A DNA stretch of 20,809 nucleotides from Gammaproteobacteria bacterium (GCA_005877965.1 VBNP01000124.1:1-20809), one strand, 5' to 3'. Shown: positions 1-8,065, counted from the first letter of the stretch. The notes: generated from the letters alone by a model not told the origin. Translations and numbers: made by a program.

Positions 1-664
1 CGCGGAAGAAGCCGCTGGTTGCGATCAGGACGCGGGTGATCAGCGGCAGCTTGGCCTTGCTGGTCTCGAACACCGCCACCACCTTGGGCACCACGAACAC
101 CAGCAGCAGCGACACGATGCCGAAGCACATCACCGTCAGCACGATGGGATAGAGCATCGCCGCCAGCACCTTCTGGCGGATCTGCTCGCGGCTCTCGGTG
201 TAGTCGGCCAGCCGCTCGAGCACGTCGTCCAGGTGCCCGGCCTGCTCGCCCGCCGCCACGGTGGCGCGATAGATCTCCGGAAAGACGCGCGGGAATTCCG
301 CGAAGCCGTCGGCGAGGGTGTGGCCCTCCATGACGCGCGCGCGCACGCCGAGCACGATGCTCTGCACGCGCGGCTTCTCGGTCTGCTGCGAAACCGCGAG
401 CAGCGCCTCCTCCAGCGGCAAGCCGGCGCGCGTCAGTGTGGCCAGCTGCCGGGTGAACAGCGACAGGTCCGCAGGCGAGACGCGCCGGGCGAAGCTGAAG
501 GAGCGCTGGCGCCGGGCTTCCTTTTGCGCGACCTCGGTGACCGAGACCGGCAGCAGCTGCTGCTCGCGCAGCTGCTGGCGGATCTGGCGCGGCGTGTCGC
601 CTTCGAGGATGCCCTTGCGCTCGCGGCCGCCGGCATCGAGGGCGGTGTATTCGAACGCGCCCAT
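1..664 (-). CDS. gspF: Type II secretion inner-membrane protein GspF (partial, N-terminal part)
   Basis: GspF is the polytopic inner-membrane platform protein of the type II secretion system, linking the ATPase GspE to pseudopilus assembly. The 221 residues visible begin MGAFEYTALDAGGRERKG, the classic GspF/PilC N-terminus. They continue through the first cytoplasmic GspF domain (about residues 65-190, with FTRQLATLTRAGLPLEEAL and EIYRATVAAGEQAGHLDDVL) into the first membrane segment (MLYPIVLTVMCFGIVSLLLV). The gene then leaves the window at its left edge, so the second repeat and remaining membrane segments are not seen. The ATG at 664 lies 21 nt after the gspE stop with no strong ribosome binding site, suggesting translational coupling within the gspCDEF operon. 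Identification is firm; only completeness is unknown. Confidence 0.93.
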   Translation of the reverse strand, partial: MGAFEYTALDAGGRERKGILEGDTPRQIRQQLREQQLLPVSVTEVAQKEARRQRSFSFARRVSPADLSLFTRQLATLTRAGLPLEEALLAVSQQTEKPRVQSIVLGVRARVMEGHTLADGFAEFPRVFPEIYRATVAAGEQAGHLDDVLERLADYTESREQIRQKVLAAMLYPIVLTVMCFGIVSLLLVFVVPKVVAVFETSKAKLPLITRVLIATSGFFR

Positions 665-685
665 CAAGTCGCGGGCACGGCGGTT

Positions 686-2167
686 TCAATCTTCGCGCGT
701 GACACGCAACACTTCCTCGATGGTGGTCTCGCCGCGCAGCACCTTGGCGCGGCCGTCGTCGCGGATCGAGGGTGTGCTGAGGCGTGCGTGGCGCTCGACC
801 TCCTGCTCGGAGACGCCGTCGTGAATCATGGTGCGCATGGGGTCATCGACCACGATCAGCTCGTAGATGCCCGAGCGGCCGCGATAGCCGCCGGTGGCGT
901 CCCGCCCCGGCCGGTACAGCGTGGGCAAGGGCTCATCCGCACGCAGGTTGAGGAGCCGGCGCTCGTACTCACCCGCCTGGAAGGGCTGCTTGCTGTCGGG
1001 GCTCAGCACGCGCACCAGGCGCTGTGCCAACACCCCTATCAGGCTCGAGGACAGCAGGAACGGCTCGATCCCCATGTCGCGCAGACGCGTGATGGCGCCC
1101 GCGGCGGTGTTGGTGTGCAGCGTCGAGAGCACCAGGTGGCCGGTGAGGCTCGCCTGTACCGCGATCTGCGCGGTCTCGAGGTCGCGGATTTCGCCGATCA
1201 TGACCACATCGGGGTCCTGGCGCAGGATGGCGCGCAGGCCGCGGGCGAAGGTCATCTCCACCTTGGTGTTCACCTGGGTCTGGCCGATGCCGTCGATGTA
1301 GTACTCGATCGGGTCCTCGACCGTCATGATGTTGCGCGTGTTGTCGTTGAGGCGCTCGAGCCCGGCGTACAGCGTGGTGGTCTTGCCCGAGCCGGTGGGT
1401 CCGGTGACCAGCAGGATCCCGTGCGGTTTGTGGATCAGCTCGTCGATGAGCTGCTGGGTGCGCGTATCCATGCCGAGGGAGTCGAGGTCGAGCTTGCCGG
1501 CCTGCTTGTCGAGGATACGCAGCACCACGCGCTCGCCGTGTCCCGAGGGGATGGTGGACACGCGTACGTCGACCGCTCGGCCGGCGATCTTCAGGCTGAT
1601 GCGTCCGTCCTGCGGCAGGCGCTTCTCGGCGATGTCGAGCCGCGACATCACCTTGATGCGCGACACCACCAGCGGCGCCACCGCGCGCCGCGACTGCAGC
1701 ACCTCGCGCAGCACGCCGTCGACGCGAAAGCGCACCACCAGGCGGTTCTCGAACGGCTCGACGTGGATATCGGAGGCGTTCTCCTTGACCGCCTGGGTGA
1801 GCACCGCGTTGATCAGGCGGATGATCGGGGCGTCGTCCTCGCTGTCCAGCAGGTCCGCCTGCTCGGGCAGTTCCTGCGCGAGGTGCGCAAGATCGGTGGT
1901 GTCATCGAGCCCCTCGACCGCCTGCATCGCATCCGAGCCGGCCTCGTAGGCGTGGCGCAGCAGCTCATCGAACTGCGCATCCGGCACGCGCTCGAGCTTG
2001 AGCGAGCGGCGCAGGTAGCGGCGTACTTCGGCGAGCGCCTGCGGGGAGGCGGTATCGCGGTAGGTGCATTCGGCCACGCCGTCGACCACGCGGTTGACGA
2101 GCACGCCATGGCGCTTGGCGAACGCAAAGGACAGGCGCCGCTCGGGTGCGCCCTCGACATCGCTCAT
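686..2167 (-). CDS. gspE: Type II secretion ATPase GspE, cysteine zinc site lost
   Basis: Cytoplasmic hexameric ATPase that powers pseudopilus assembly; 493 aa, normal family length. The N-terminal GspE region (about 1-100) is followed by the secretion-ATPase core: Walker A GPTGSGKT (256-263), Asp box TVEDPIEY (282-289), Walker B VVMIGEIRD (321-329) and His box TGHLVLSTLHTN (342-353). The C-terminal domain normally carries two CxxC pairs that bind zinc. Here the first reads LSPDSK (388-393) and the second region reads RPGRDATGGYRGR (419-431), with no cysteine; the only Cys in the protein is C34. The rest of the C-terminus (TPSIRDDGR, TTIEEVLRVTRED) is well conserved. The ATG overlaps the gspD stop as ATGA, indicating translational coupling. 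The family is certain; the effect of losing the zinc site is unknown. Confidence 0.96.
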   Translation of the reverse strand: MSDVEGAPERRLSFAFAKRHGVLVNRVVDGVAECTYRDTASPQALAEVRRYLRRSLKLERVPDAQFDELLRHAYEAGSDAMQAVEGLDDTTDLAHLAQELPEQADLLDSEDDAPIIRLINAVLTQAVKENASDIHVEPFENRLVVRFRVDGVLREVLQSRRAVAPLVVSRIKVMSRLDIAEKRLPQDGRISLKIAGRAVDVRVSTIPSGHGERVVLRILDKQAGKLDLDSLGMDTRTQQLIDELIHKPHGILLVTGPTGSGKTTTLYAGLERLNDNTRNIMTVEDPIEYYIDGIGQTQVNTKVEMTFARGLRAILRQDPDVVMIGEIRDLETAQIAVQASLTGHLVLSTLHTNTAAGAITRLRDMGIEPFLLSSSLIGVLAQRLVRVLSPDSKQPFQAGEYERRLLNLRADEPLPTLYRPGRDATGGYRGRSGIYELIVVDDPMRTMIHDGVSEQEVERHARLSTPSIRDDGRAKVLRGETTIEEVLRVTRED

Positions 2168-4160
2168 GGCTTGCCCTGTGGCGGGGGTGCCGGTGGAGGG
2201 GACGACTGCGGGGCGGGGGCCGCGCCCTCAGGTGCCGCGCCGCTCTCGGGTGCGGGCGTCGGGTTGCCGGGCTTCGGCGGCGGCGGCGCCGGCTCGAGCT
2301 TGCCGCGCGACACGCCCGGCAGCAGGGGCAGGGCCTCGCGCCGGCTGAGGTCCTTCTGCTGATCCATCATGTAGTTGTACTTGAGGTCCGTCTCGAACGC
2401 CGCCTGCGCCGGATCGCGCAGGATCTTCGGGCGGATGAACAGGATGAGGTTGTTCTTGGTCGAGGTGGCGTTGCGCGTCTTGAACAGCAGCCCGATGAGC
2501 GGAATGTTGCCGAGGTAGGGCACGCGCTGCTCACCCTTGACGCTGTTGTCCTCGATCAGCCCGCCGAGCACCACCACGCCGCCGTCCTCGATGAGCACCG
2601 TGGTGGTGATGGTGCGCTTGTTGGTGACCAGGTCGACCGCGCCGGCGGGCTTCTGACCGATGCTCGAGCTCTCGATCGAGATCTTGAGCATCACCGACGT
2701 CCCTTCAGCAGAGATGGTGGGCGTCACCTTGAGGATGGTGCCGACTTCCTGGCGCTGAATCGTCTGGAACGGATTGACGCTGCCACCGGTGACCGCCGTG
2801 GTGTTGGTGAACTGGCCGGTGACGAACGGGACTTCCTGCGCCACCTTCAGCTCCGCTTCCTGGTTGTCCATGGTCACCGCCGAGGGTGTGGCGACGACAT
2901 TGGTGTTGGTGTCGCCGCGGATGGCGCGCACCATGGCCGCGAAGTTCACCCCGGTGCCGGCGATGCGGCCGATGCCGATGGTGGTGCCCTGCAGCAGCGC
3001 GGTGGAGGCATTGGCGGGGCTCTGGATCGCGCCCGCCAGATCCACGATGCTGGTGCCGCCGACCGGACTCACGAAGCTGCCGGCGGGGACGTTGTCCCCC
3101 TTGGAGAACGCCGCCCAGTTGATACCCAGCTCGGCACTCTTGTCGACGTCGACCTCGGCGATGATCGCCTCGACCAGCACCTGCGGGCGGCGGATGTCGA
3201 GCTTGTCGACGATGTCCATCACCGCGCGCATGATCTTCGGCGGCGCGGTGATCACCAGCGCGTTGTTGGTCGGATCCGCCCACACCATGGCGTTCTTCTC
3301 CGCCTGCGCCAGCGGCGAGGCCTGCGCGCCCGTCCCGGTCGCGCCCGGGGCCGCCTGGGTGATGCCGGTGATCTGCTCCTTGAGTTTCGGGGCGATCTTC
3401 TCCGCGTTCGCATAGTGCAGGTAACGTACGCGGGTGTCGCCGCCCGCCTCGAGCGGGGTGTCCAGGTGCGCGATGAGCGCGCGGATGCGCAGCCGCTGCG
3501 CCTGATCGCCGCCGATCAGCACGCTGTTGGAGCGCTCGTCCGCGACCACCTTCACGGCGACGCCTTCGGTGGCCGCCGCCCCCTGGTAGAAGGAGTTCAC
3601 CACGCGCACGATCTCGGACGCCGAGGCATTCTGCAGCGGCACGATTTCCGGGTCCTGGTTCGCGACCTGGTCGATGCGGCGGATGATGCGCATCATGCGA
3701 TTCACGTTACCGGCGCGGTCGGAGATGATCAGGATATTGGACGAGGGGTAGGCGGCGAGATGACCATACTGCGGGATCATCGGCCGCAGGATCGGCACCA
3801 GCTGCGCCGCGCTCACGTTCTTCACGTCGATCACCTGGGTCACGATCTCGTCCGAGGTGGCGCTCACGTGGTCGGGCAGGTCGATGGAGGGATGAAGCCG
3901 TACACCTGCAGGATGGACAGGAACGCCTCGTAGAACGCCGCCGGCGACAGTGCGGTCGAGGACAGCATGGTCACCTGCGCGCGCACGCGCGGATCGATGA
4001 TGAAGTTCTTGCCGGTCGCGGCGCTGACCGCCTCGGCGATCTGCGTGATGTCGGCGTCCTTGAAGTTGGGGGTGATGCGCTGCGCCTGCTGCGCGGAGGC
4101 GAGCGACGCCGCCGTCAGCACCGCCAGCGCGCACACGGCAAATGAACGAAAGCCTGTCAC
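2164..4160 (-). pseudogene. gspD: Type II secretion outer-membrane secretin GspD, broken by a frameshifting deletion
   Basis: Secretin that forms the outer-membrane channel. A GTG at 4160, 8 nt after a G-rich ribosome site, starts a 23-residue signal peptide (MTGFRSFAVCALAVLTAASLASA) and the N0 domain (NFKDADITQIAEAVSAATGKNFIIDP), reading to FLSILQVYGFIPP. This frame stops at 3864. The rest of the secretin is in another frame from about 3890 (SIDLPDHVSATSDEIVTQV) to the stop at 2164: N1-N3 repeats, then the secretin domain (VPFVTGQFTNTTAV, VGTILKVTPTISAEG, VLIEDGGVVVLGGLIED, RVPYLGNIPLIGLLF). Between the parts, about 20 residues expected at the end of N0 (the AVPxGxVIKIxPDxxAR stretch in relatives) are missing. 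A deletion of roughly 60 nt, not a multiple of three, explains both. It could be a real mutation or an assembly error. A proline-rich tail ends the protein. The stop overlaps the gspE start. Confidence 0.88.
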
Positions 4161-4188
4161 TGCATCTACCCCCGAAAAAGCGCGCCGG

Positions 4189-5193
4189 CTACTGGCTGCT
4201 GTCGCCGCCGGGCACCTCGGCGGGCGGCGGCATCGGCGGCATGGGCATCGGCGGCTGGTCGGCCGCCGGGGGCACCGCCCCGATCGCCCCGGCCGGCGGC
4301 GGTGGCGCCGCCGCCAGGCCTTCCGCTTCCTGCGCAACCTGGGCGATATTCAAAGTGAGATCCTGCTGCTGGCCGCCGCGAATGAGCGTGACGCGCGCCT
4401 CACTGGAGCTGCCCAGGGTGCGCAGAATCTGTTCGCCGCGGTCGCGATCATCGAGCGGGGTGCCGTTGATCGCCGTCACCTGATCGCCGGGGCGCAGCCC
4501 TAAGCGCATGAAGGCGGCGCGGTTACGGCCGGGGTACACCCGGAAGCCGTTCATCCGGTTATGCTCCATCACCGGTTGCGGCCGCAGGACATCCGCGAGC
4601 AGCCCCGGCTGCTCGCTGATCATGCGGCGCATGCGCTCGATCGCCGGGTTCTCGTTCTGCAGCGCGGCGCTCGAGGGGGGCGGGGCGTTGCCGGCGTTCA
4701 TCTGGCGCGGCAGGGACAGCGACTCGAGCTGTCCGTCGCGATCGATCACCACGCGGTCGTTGTAGACCGAGTGCAGCTTCGCCCCGCCGGGAACGCTGTC
4801 TCCGACCGCATACACCTTCGCGGTCTGTGCGCTCTGTCCGAGGATCGCGAGGCCGTTTTGCGGATCATTGCCGGCGATGATTCCGGTCAGCACCAGTGGC
4901 ATGCTCGTCTGCGGCGCGTCGGCGCCGTCCTGCTTGAGAGCCGGCGCGGCGCCGAACAGGTGGGCACGGTTGATGGCGGCCAGGTCGACCAGCCGGGAGC
5001 GCACGGGCGCGCGGCGTACGCCGCCACCCGCACCGCCGCGGCTGGCGGCGGCCAGATCGGTCAGGATCACGGCGGCCTGCGCCGCGAGGGCGATGACGAG
5101 GATCCAGGTCGCGACCCGTGGCCCGTCGCGCAGCAGCCGCGCGCGCCAGCGATCGCTCGCCGGGAGAGCGTCGAGCCAGGAAGCGGCGTTCAT
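4189..5193 (-). CDS. gspC: Type II secretion inner-membrane clamp protein GspC with PDZ domain
   Basis: GspC links the inner-membrane platform to the secretin and helps select substrates. The 334-aa protein has a short cytoplasmic N-terminus, one membrane helix (about 27-47, VATWILVIALAAQAAVILTD), the periplasmic HR domain that contacts GspD (about 68-165, with LVDLAAINRAHLFGAAP, LVLTGIIAGND and AKVYAVGDSVPGGAKL), and a PDZ domain (about 205-290, FRVYPGRNRAAFMRLGLRPG, DQVTAINGTPLDD). After the PDZ, the last 45 or so residues are rich in Pro, Ala and Met (PPMPMPPMPPP), not a standard part of the family. It is the first gene of the gsp operon, 28 nt before the gspD GTG. No alternative start exists in frame, since a stop lies 21 nt upstream. 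The ribosome site is weak; a five-codon ORF ends on the start codon. Confidence 0.93.
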   Translation of the reverse strand: MNAASWLDALPASDRWRARLLRDGPRVATWILVIALAAQAAVILTDLAAASRGGAGGGVRRAPVRSRLVDLAAINRAHLFGAAPALKQDGADAPQTSMPLVLTGIIAGNDPQNGLAILGQSAQTAKVYAVGDSVPGGAKLHSVYNDRVVIDRDGQLESLSLPRQMNAGNAPPPSSAALQNENPAIERMRRMISEQPGLLADVLRPQPVMEHNRMNGFRVYPGRNRAAFMRLGLRPGDQVTAINGTPLDDRDRGEQILRTLGSSSEARVTLIRGGQQQDLTLNIAQVAQEAEGLAAAPPPPAGAIGAVPPAADQPPMPMPPMPPPAEVPGGDSSQ

Positions 5194-5207
5194 GGGCTGA
5201 CCCGCAT
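5190..5207 (-). other. Possible five-codon leader ORF overlapping the gspC start
   Basis: On the minus strand an ATG at 5207 opens a five-codon frame (MRVSP) whose TGA overlaps the gspC ATG as ATGA. A GGAGG lies further upstream, 15 nt from this ATG, too far to be ideal. gspC itself has only a weak ribosome site, so the mini-ORF could hand ribosomes to gspC. The overlap is seen directly; its use is speculative. Confidence 0.2.
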
Positions 5208-5239
5208 GAGCTTAATGGTAGTCCTCCAGGCGCCTCGCG

Positions 5240-5261
5240 CGCGTGCCCCGGTGCGCACGCG
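5240..5261 (-). other. Inverted repeat in the gspC 5' leader
   Basis: CGCGTGC and GCACGCG form a 7-bp perfect inverted repeat with an 8-nt loop, about 47-68 nt upstream of gspC and downstream of the proposed gsp promoter, so it would fold in the leader RNA. No T-run follows, so it does not look like an intrinsic terminator. Such repeats arise easily by chance at this GC content. Confidence 0.25.
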
Positions 5262-5291
5262 GCAGCGTGCCGTGGAAGGTGCGGCGGCGCA

Positions 5292-5321
5292 ATCATACGG
5301 GTGTGGCGCTTGTGCTCTCAA
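5292..5321 (-). promoter_or_regulatory. Probable sigma-70 promoter of the gspCDEF operon
   Basis: On the minus strand TTGAGA (5321-5316) and TATGAT (5297-5292) are separated by 18 nt, each one mismatch from the sigma-70 consensus. Transcription would start near 5285 and give a leader of about 90 nt before gspC. This is the best promoter-like sequence in the divergent gspC/clpS gap (5194-5399), which holds no gene of its own. Confidence 0.6.
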
Positions 5322-5364
5322 GCGATTGTTTCTGCAGGAGTAACTGGCACGCATTCTGGCAGGC

Positions 5365-5393
5365 TTGTGTTGCCGTTTCGCGACCCCTATAAA
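5365..5393 (+). promoter_or_regulatory. Candidate clpS promoter
   Basis: TTGTGT (5365-5370) and TATAAA (5388-5393) are 17 nt apart. The -10 is good (5 of 6), the -35 matches only TTG. Transcription would begin near 5400, the A of the clpS start codon, implying a leaderless or nearly leaderless transcript. An upstream promoter is also possible. Confidence 0.4.
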
Positions 5394-5399
5394 GCAGTC

Positions 5400-5720
5400 A
5401 TGCCCGACCCGCATCCGGTCCGCCCCGACACCGGCGTCGTCGTTGAAGAGGCGCAGCCGGAGGTCAAACAGCCGCCGCTGTACCGGGTTGTGCTGCTGAA
5501 CGATGACTACACCCCCATGGAGTTTGTGGTCGATGTGCTGGAAAAGTTCTTCGCGCTGAACCGTCCGACGGCAACGCGCATCATGCTCGAGGTCCACACC
5601 CGGGGTAAGGGGGTCTGTGGGGTCTTCACATACGAGATCGCTGAAACTAAGGTGGCGCAGGTGACGACGTATGCGCGGGACCACCAGCACCCGCTCATGT
5701 GTACGCTGGAGGAGGCCTGA
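5400..5720 (+). CDS. clpS: ClpS, N-degron adaptor of the ClpAP protease
   Basis: ClpS binds proteins with N-terminal Leu, Phe, Trp or Tyr and delivers them to ClpA for degradation. The 106-aa sequence has an unstructured N-terminal arm (1-25) and the conserved ClpS fold. The N-degron pocket residues are all present and fall at the same numbers as in E. coli: N34, D35, D36, T38, M40 and H66 (LLNDDYTPMEF, EVHTRGKGVCG). The C-terminus HQHPLMCTLEEA is typical. The ATG at 5400 is chosen because the conserved protein begins there; the upstream part of the open frame is GC-shadow sequence. There is no clear ribosome site, only AAAG, in line with a possible leaderless message. clpA follows after 60 nt, the usual clpS-clpA operon. 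Confidence 0.96.
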   Translation: MPDPHPVRPDTGVVVEEAQPEVKQPPLYRVVLLNDDYTPMEFVVDVLEKFFALNRPTATRIMLEVHTRGKGVCGVFTYEIAETKVAQVTTYARDHQHPLMCTLEEA

Positions 5721-5780
5721 GGCCGCTGTGCTCACCGGGAACGGTTTGCCTGAACGCTCAACCTGAAAGGTCCGGCTAAA

Positions 5781-8048
5781 GTGCTGTCCAACGAGCTCGA
5801 GTACTGTCTGAACGACGCGTTCCACCAGGCGCGCGAGGCGCGGCATGAGTACCTGACGGTCGAGCACCTGCTGCTCGCGATCCTGGACACCCCCAAGGTG
5901 CGCGAAGTGCTGCGCGCCTGCGGCGCGGACACCATCAAGCTCAAACAGGAGCTGAAGGACCACATCGACCAGTCGACCCCGCGGCTCGAGGAGGGCGAAG
6001 AGCGCGAAGTGCAGCCGACGCTCGGGTTCCAGCGTGTGCTGCAACGCGCGGTCTTCCACGTGCAGTCGAGCGGCAAGAAGGAAGTCGGCGTGAGTAACGT
6101 GCTGGTCGCGATCTTCAGCGAGAAGCAGAGCCACGCGGTGTTCCTGCTCAACCGCCAGCACGTCACGCGCCTCGATGCCGTCAACTACATCTCCCACGGC
6201 CTGTCCAAGATCGCCGAGGAGAGGACCGACAAGGAGGAGGCTGCCGGGGACGGCGAACGCGAAAGCGAGGGCGGCAGCGCGCTCGAGAAGTACACCACCA
6301 ATCTCAACCGCATGGCGCAGGACGGGCGCATCGACCCGCTCATCGGCCGCAAGCTCGAAGTCGAACGCACCATCGAGATCCTGTGCCGCCGCCGCAAGAA
6401 CAATCCCCTCTACGTCGGTGAGGCCGGCGTCGGCAAGACCGCGATCGCCGAGGGCCTGGCGCGCCTGATCGTCGAGGGCAAGGTGCCCGAGGTGCTGTCC
6501 GACTGCACCATTTTCGCACTCGACATGGGCGCCCTGATCGCCGGCACCAAGTACCGCGGCGATTTCGAGAAGCGCCTCAAGGGCGTGATCACCGAGCTCA
6601 AGAAGCTCCCCGGTGCGATTCTGTTCATCGATGAGATCCACACCGTCATCGGCGCCGGCGCCGCCTCCGGCGGCGTGATGGACGCCTCCAACCTCATCAA
6701 GCCGGTGCTGACCAACGGGGAGATCCGCTGCATCGGCTCCACGACCTACCACGAGTACCGCGGCATCTTCGAGAAGGACCACGCCCTCGCCCGGCGTTTC
6801 CAGAAGATCGACGTGGTGGAACCGTCGGTGGCGGAGACCATCGACATTCTCTTTGGACTCAAGCCGCGCTTCGAGGAGCATCACGGCATCACTTATGCCG
6901 ACGAGGCGCTGCGCGCGGCGGCCGAGCTCGCCGCGCGCCACATCAATGAGCGGCATCTGCCCGACAAGGCCATCGACGTGGTGGACGAGGCCGGTGCGCG
7001 CGCGCGGCTTAAACCGGTCGCCGAGCGCGAGGCGACCGTCGAAGTGCGCCACATCGAGGACGTCGTGGCGCGCATGGCGCGCATTCCGGCCAAGAACGTC
7101 TCGACCTCCGACCGCGAGATCCTCAAGAACCTCGAGCGCAACCTGAAACTGGTGATCTTCGGGCAGGACAAGGCGATCGACGCGCTGGCGGCCGCCATCA
7201 AGATGGCGCGCTCGGGCCTGGGGGAGGCGCGCAAGCCGGTCGGCAATTTCCTGTTCGCCGGCCCCACCGGGGTCGGCAAGACCGAGGTCACGCGCCAGCT
7301 CGCGATCGCCATGGGCGTGGAGTTCCTGCGCTTCGACATGTCCGAATACATGGAGCGGCACACCGTGTCGCGCCTGATCGGCGCGCCGCCCGGCTACGTG
7401 GGCTTCGATCAGGGGGGCCTGCTCACCGAGGCGATCACCAAGCACCCGCACTGCGTGTTGCTGCTCGATGAGATCGAGAAGGCGCACCCCGATGTGTTCA
7501 ACCTGCTGCTGCAGGTGATGGATCACGGCACCCTGACCGACAACAACGGTCGTAAAGCCGACTTCCGCCACGTGATCATCGTGATGACGACCAACGCCGG
7601 CGCGCTCGAGATGGCGCGCCCGTCCATCGGCTTCACACACGCCGATAACGCGAGCGACGGCCTGGAGGCGATCCGGCGCATTTTCACCCCCGAGTTCCGC
7701 AACCGCCTCGATGCGGTCATCCAGTTCGCGGCGCTGGACCCGCCCACCATCGAGCGCGTGGTCGACAAGCTCATCGTCGAAGTGGAGATGCAGCTCGAGC
7801 AGAAGGGCGTCACCATCACGCTCGACGATGCCGCGCGGCGCTGGATCGCGAAGGAGGGCTACGATCCGAAGATGGGTGCCCGGCCCATGGCGCGCACCAT
7901 CCAGGAGCACATCAAGCGTCCGCTGGCCGAGGAACTGCTGTTTGGCCGGCTCGCCGGCGGTGGCCACGTGCGCGTGTCGGTTTCAGAGGATGGCAGGCAG
8001 CTGGCACTGCAGTACGAGCCGACGCAGCTGCCGGCGGTTCCGGCCTGA
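5781..8048 (+). CDS. clpA: ClpA, ATP-dependent unfoldase subunit of ClpAP
   Basis: ClpA is the hexameric AAA+ unfoldase that threads substrates, including ClpS-bound N-degron proteins, into ClpP. The 755-aa product is full length (E. coli 758). It has the Clp N-domain repeats (about 1-145, MLSNELEYCLNDAF, EYLTVEHLLLAIL), an AAA-1 module with Walker A GEAGVGKT (213-220) and Walker B ILFIDEIHT, and an AAA-2 module with Walker A GPTGVGKT (494-501), MSEYMERHTVSRLIGAPPGYVG and LLLDEIEKAHPDVFN. The ClpP-docking loop is IGF (616-618), where E. coli has IGL. The start is GTG at 5781, with AAAGG 10 nt upstream. It converges on infA with only 46 bp between the stops. clpP is not in this window. Confidence 0.98.
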   Translation: MLSNELEYCLNDAFHQAREARHEYLTVEHLLLAILDTPKVREVLRACGADTIKLKQELKDHIDQSTPRLEEGEEREVQPTLGFQRVLQRAVFHVQSSGKKEVGVSNVLVAIFSEKQSHAVFLLNRQHVTRLDAVNYISHGLSKIAEERTDKEEAAGDGERESEGGSALEKYTTNLNRMAQDGRIDPLIGRKLEVERTIEILCRRRKNNPLYVGEAGVGKTAIAEGLARLIVEGKVPEVLSDCTIFALDMGALIAGTKYRGDFEKRLKGVITELKKLPGAILFIDEIHTVIGAGAASGGVMDASNLIKPVLTNGEIRCIGSTTYHEYRGIFEKDHALARRFQKIDVVEPSVAETIDILFGLKPRFEEHHGITYADEALRAAAELAARHINERHLPDKAIDVVDEAGARARLKPVAEREATVEVRHIEDVVARMARIPAKNVSTSDREILKNLERNLKLVIFGQDKAIDALAAAIKMARSGLGEARKPVGNFLFAGPTGVGKTEVTRQLAIAMGVEFLRFDMSEYMERHTVSRLIGAPPGYVGFDQGGLLTEAITKHPHCVLLLDEIEKAHPDVFNLLLQVMDHGTLTDNNGRKADFRHVIIVMTTNAGALEMARPSIGFTHADNASDGLEAIRRIFTPEFRNRLDAVIQFAALDPPTIERVVDKLIVEVEMQLEQKGVTITLDDAARRWIAKEGYDPKMGARPMARTIQEHIKRPLAEELLFGRLAGGGHVRVSVSEDGRQLALQYEPTQLPAVPA

Positions 8049-8065
8049 GCCGGCGGCGGGCCGGC
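8049..8065. terminator. GC hairpin between convergent clpA and infA (weak candidate)
   Basis: Immediately after the clpA stop, GCCGGC is repeated around a five-base spacer. The unit is self-complementary, so it can form a 6-bp stem on either strand. No T-run follows on either side, so it lacks the mark of an intrinsic terminator; a Rho-dependent end is equally possible. The 46-bp gap is too short for the tRNA-Ser gene found here in E. coli. Confidence 0.25.

Noticed and set aside
233..2362. Long plus-strand open frame (709 codons) opposite gspE and gspF
   Set aside because: It is antisense to clear GspE and GspF and has no family motifs; its Arg/Ala/Gly/His-rich composition is typical of a shadow frame in GC-rich DNA.
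3864..3900. Programmed ribosomal frameshift in gspD
   Set aside because: No slippery sequence is seen, and a one-base shift would not replace the roughly 20 conserved residues that are missing.
2146..3933. Long plus-strand open frame (595 codons) opposite gspD
   Set aside because: Its His/Asp/Arg-rich, motif-free translation is the complement of the secretin frame; no plausible start or ribosome site.
5190..7967. Minus-strand open frame of 925 codons opposite clpS and clpA
   Set aside because: Complement of the well-conserved ClpA; low-complexity Leu/Val/His/Arg content and no recognisable domain. Only its last five codons are discussed, as a possible gspC leader.
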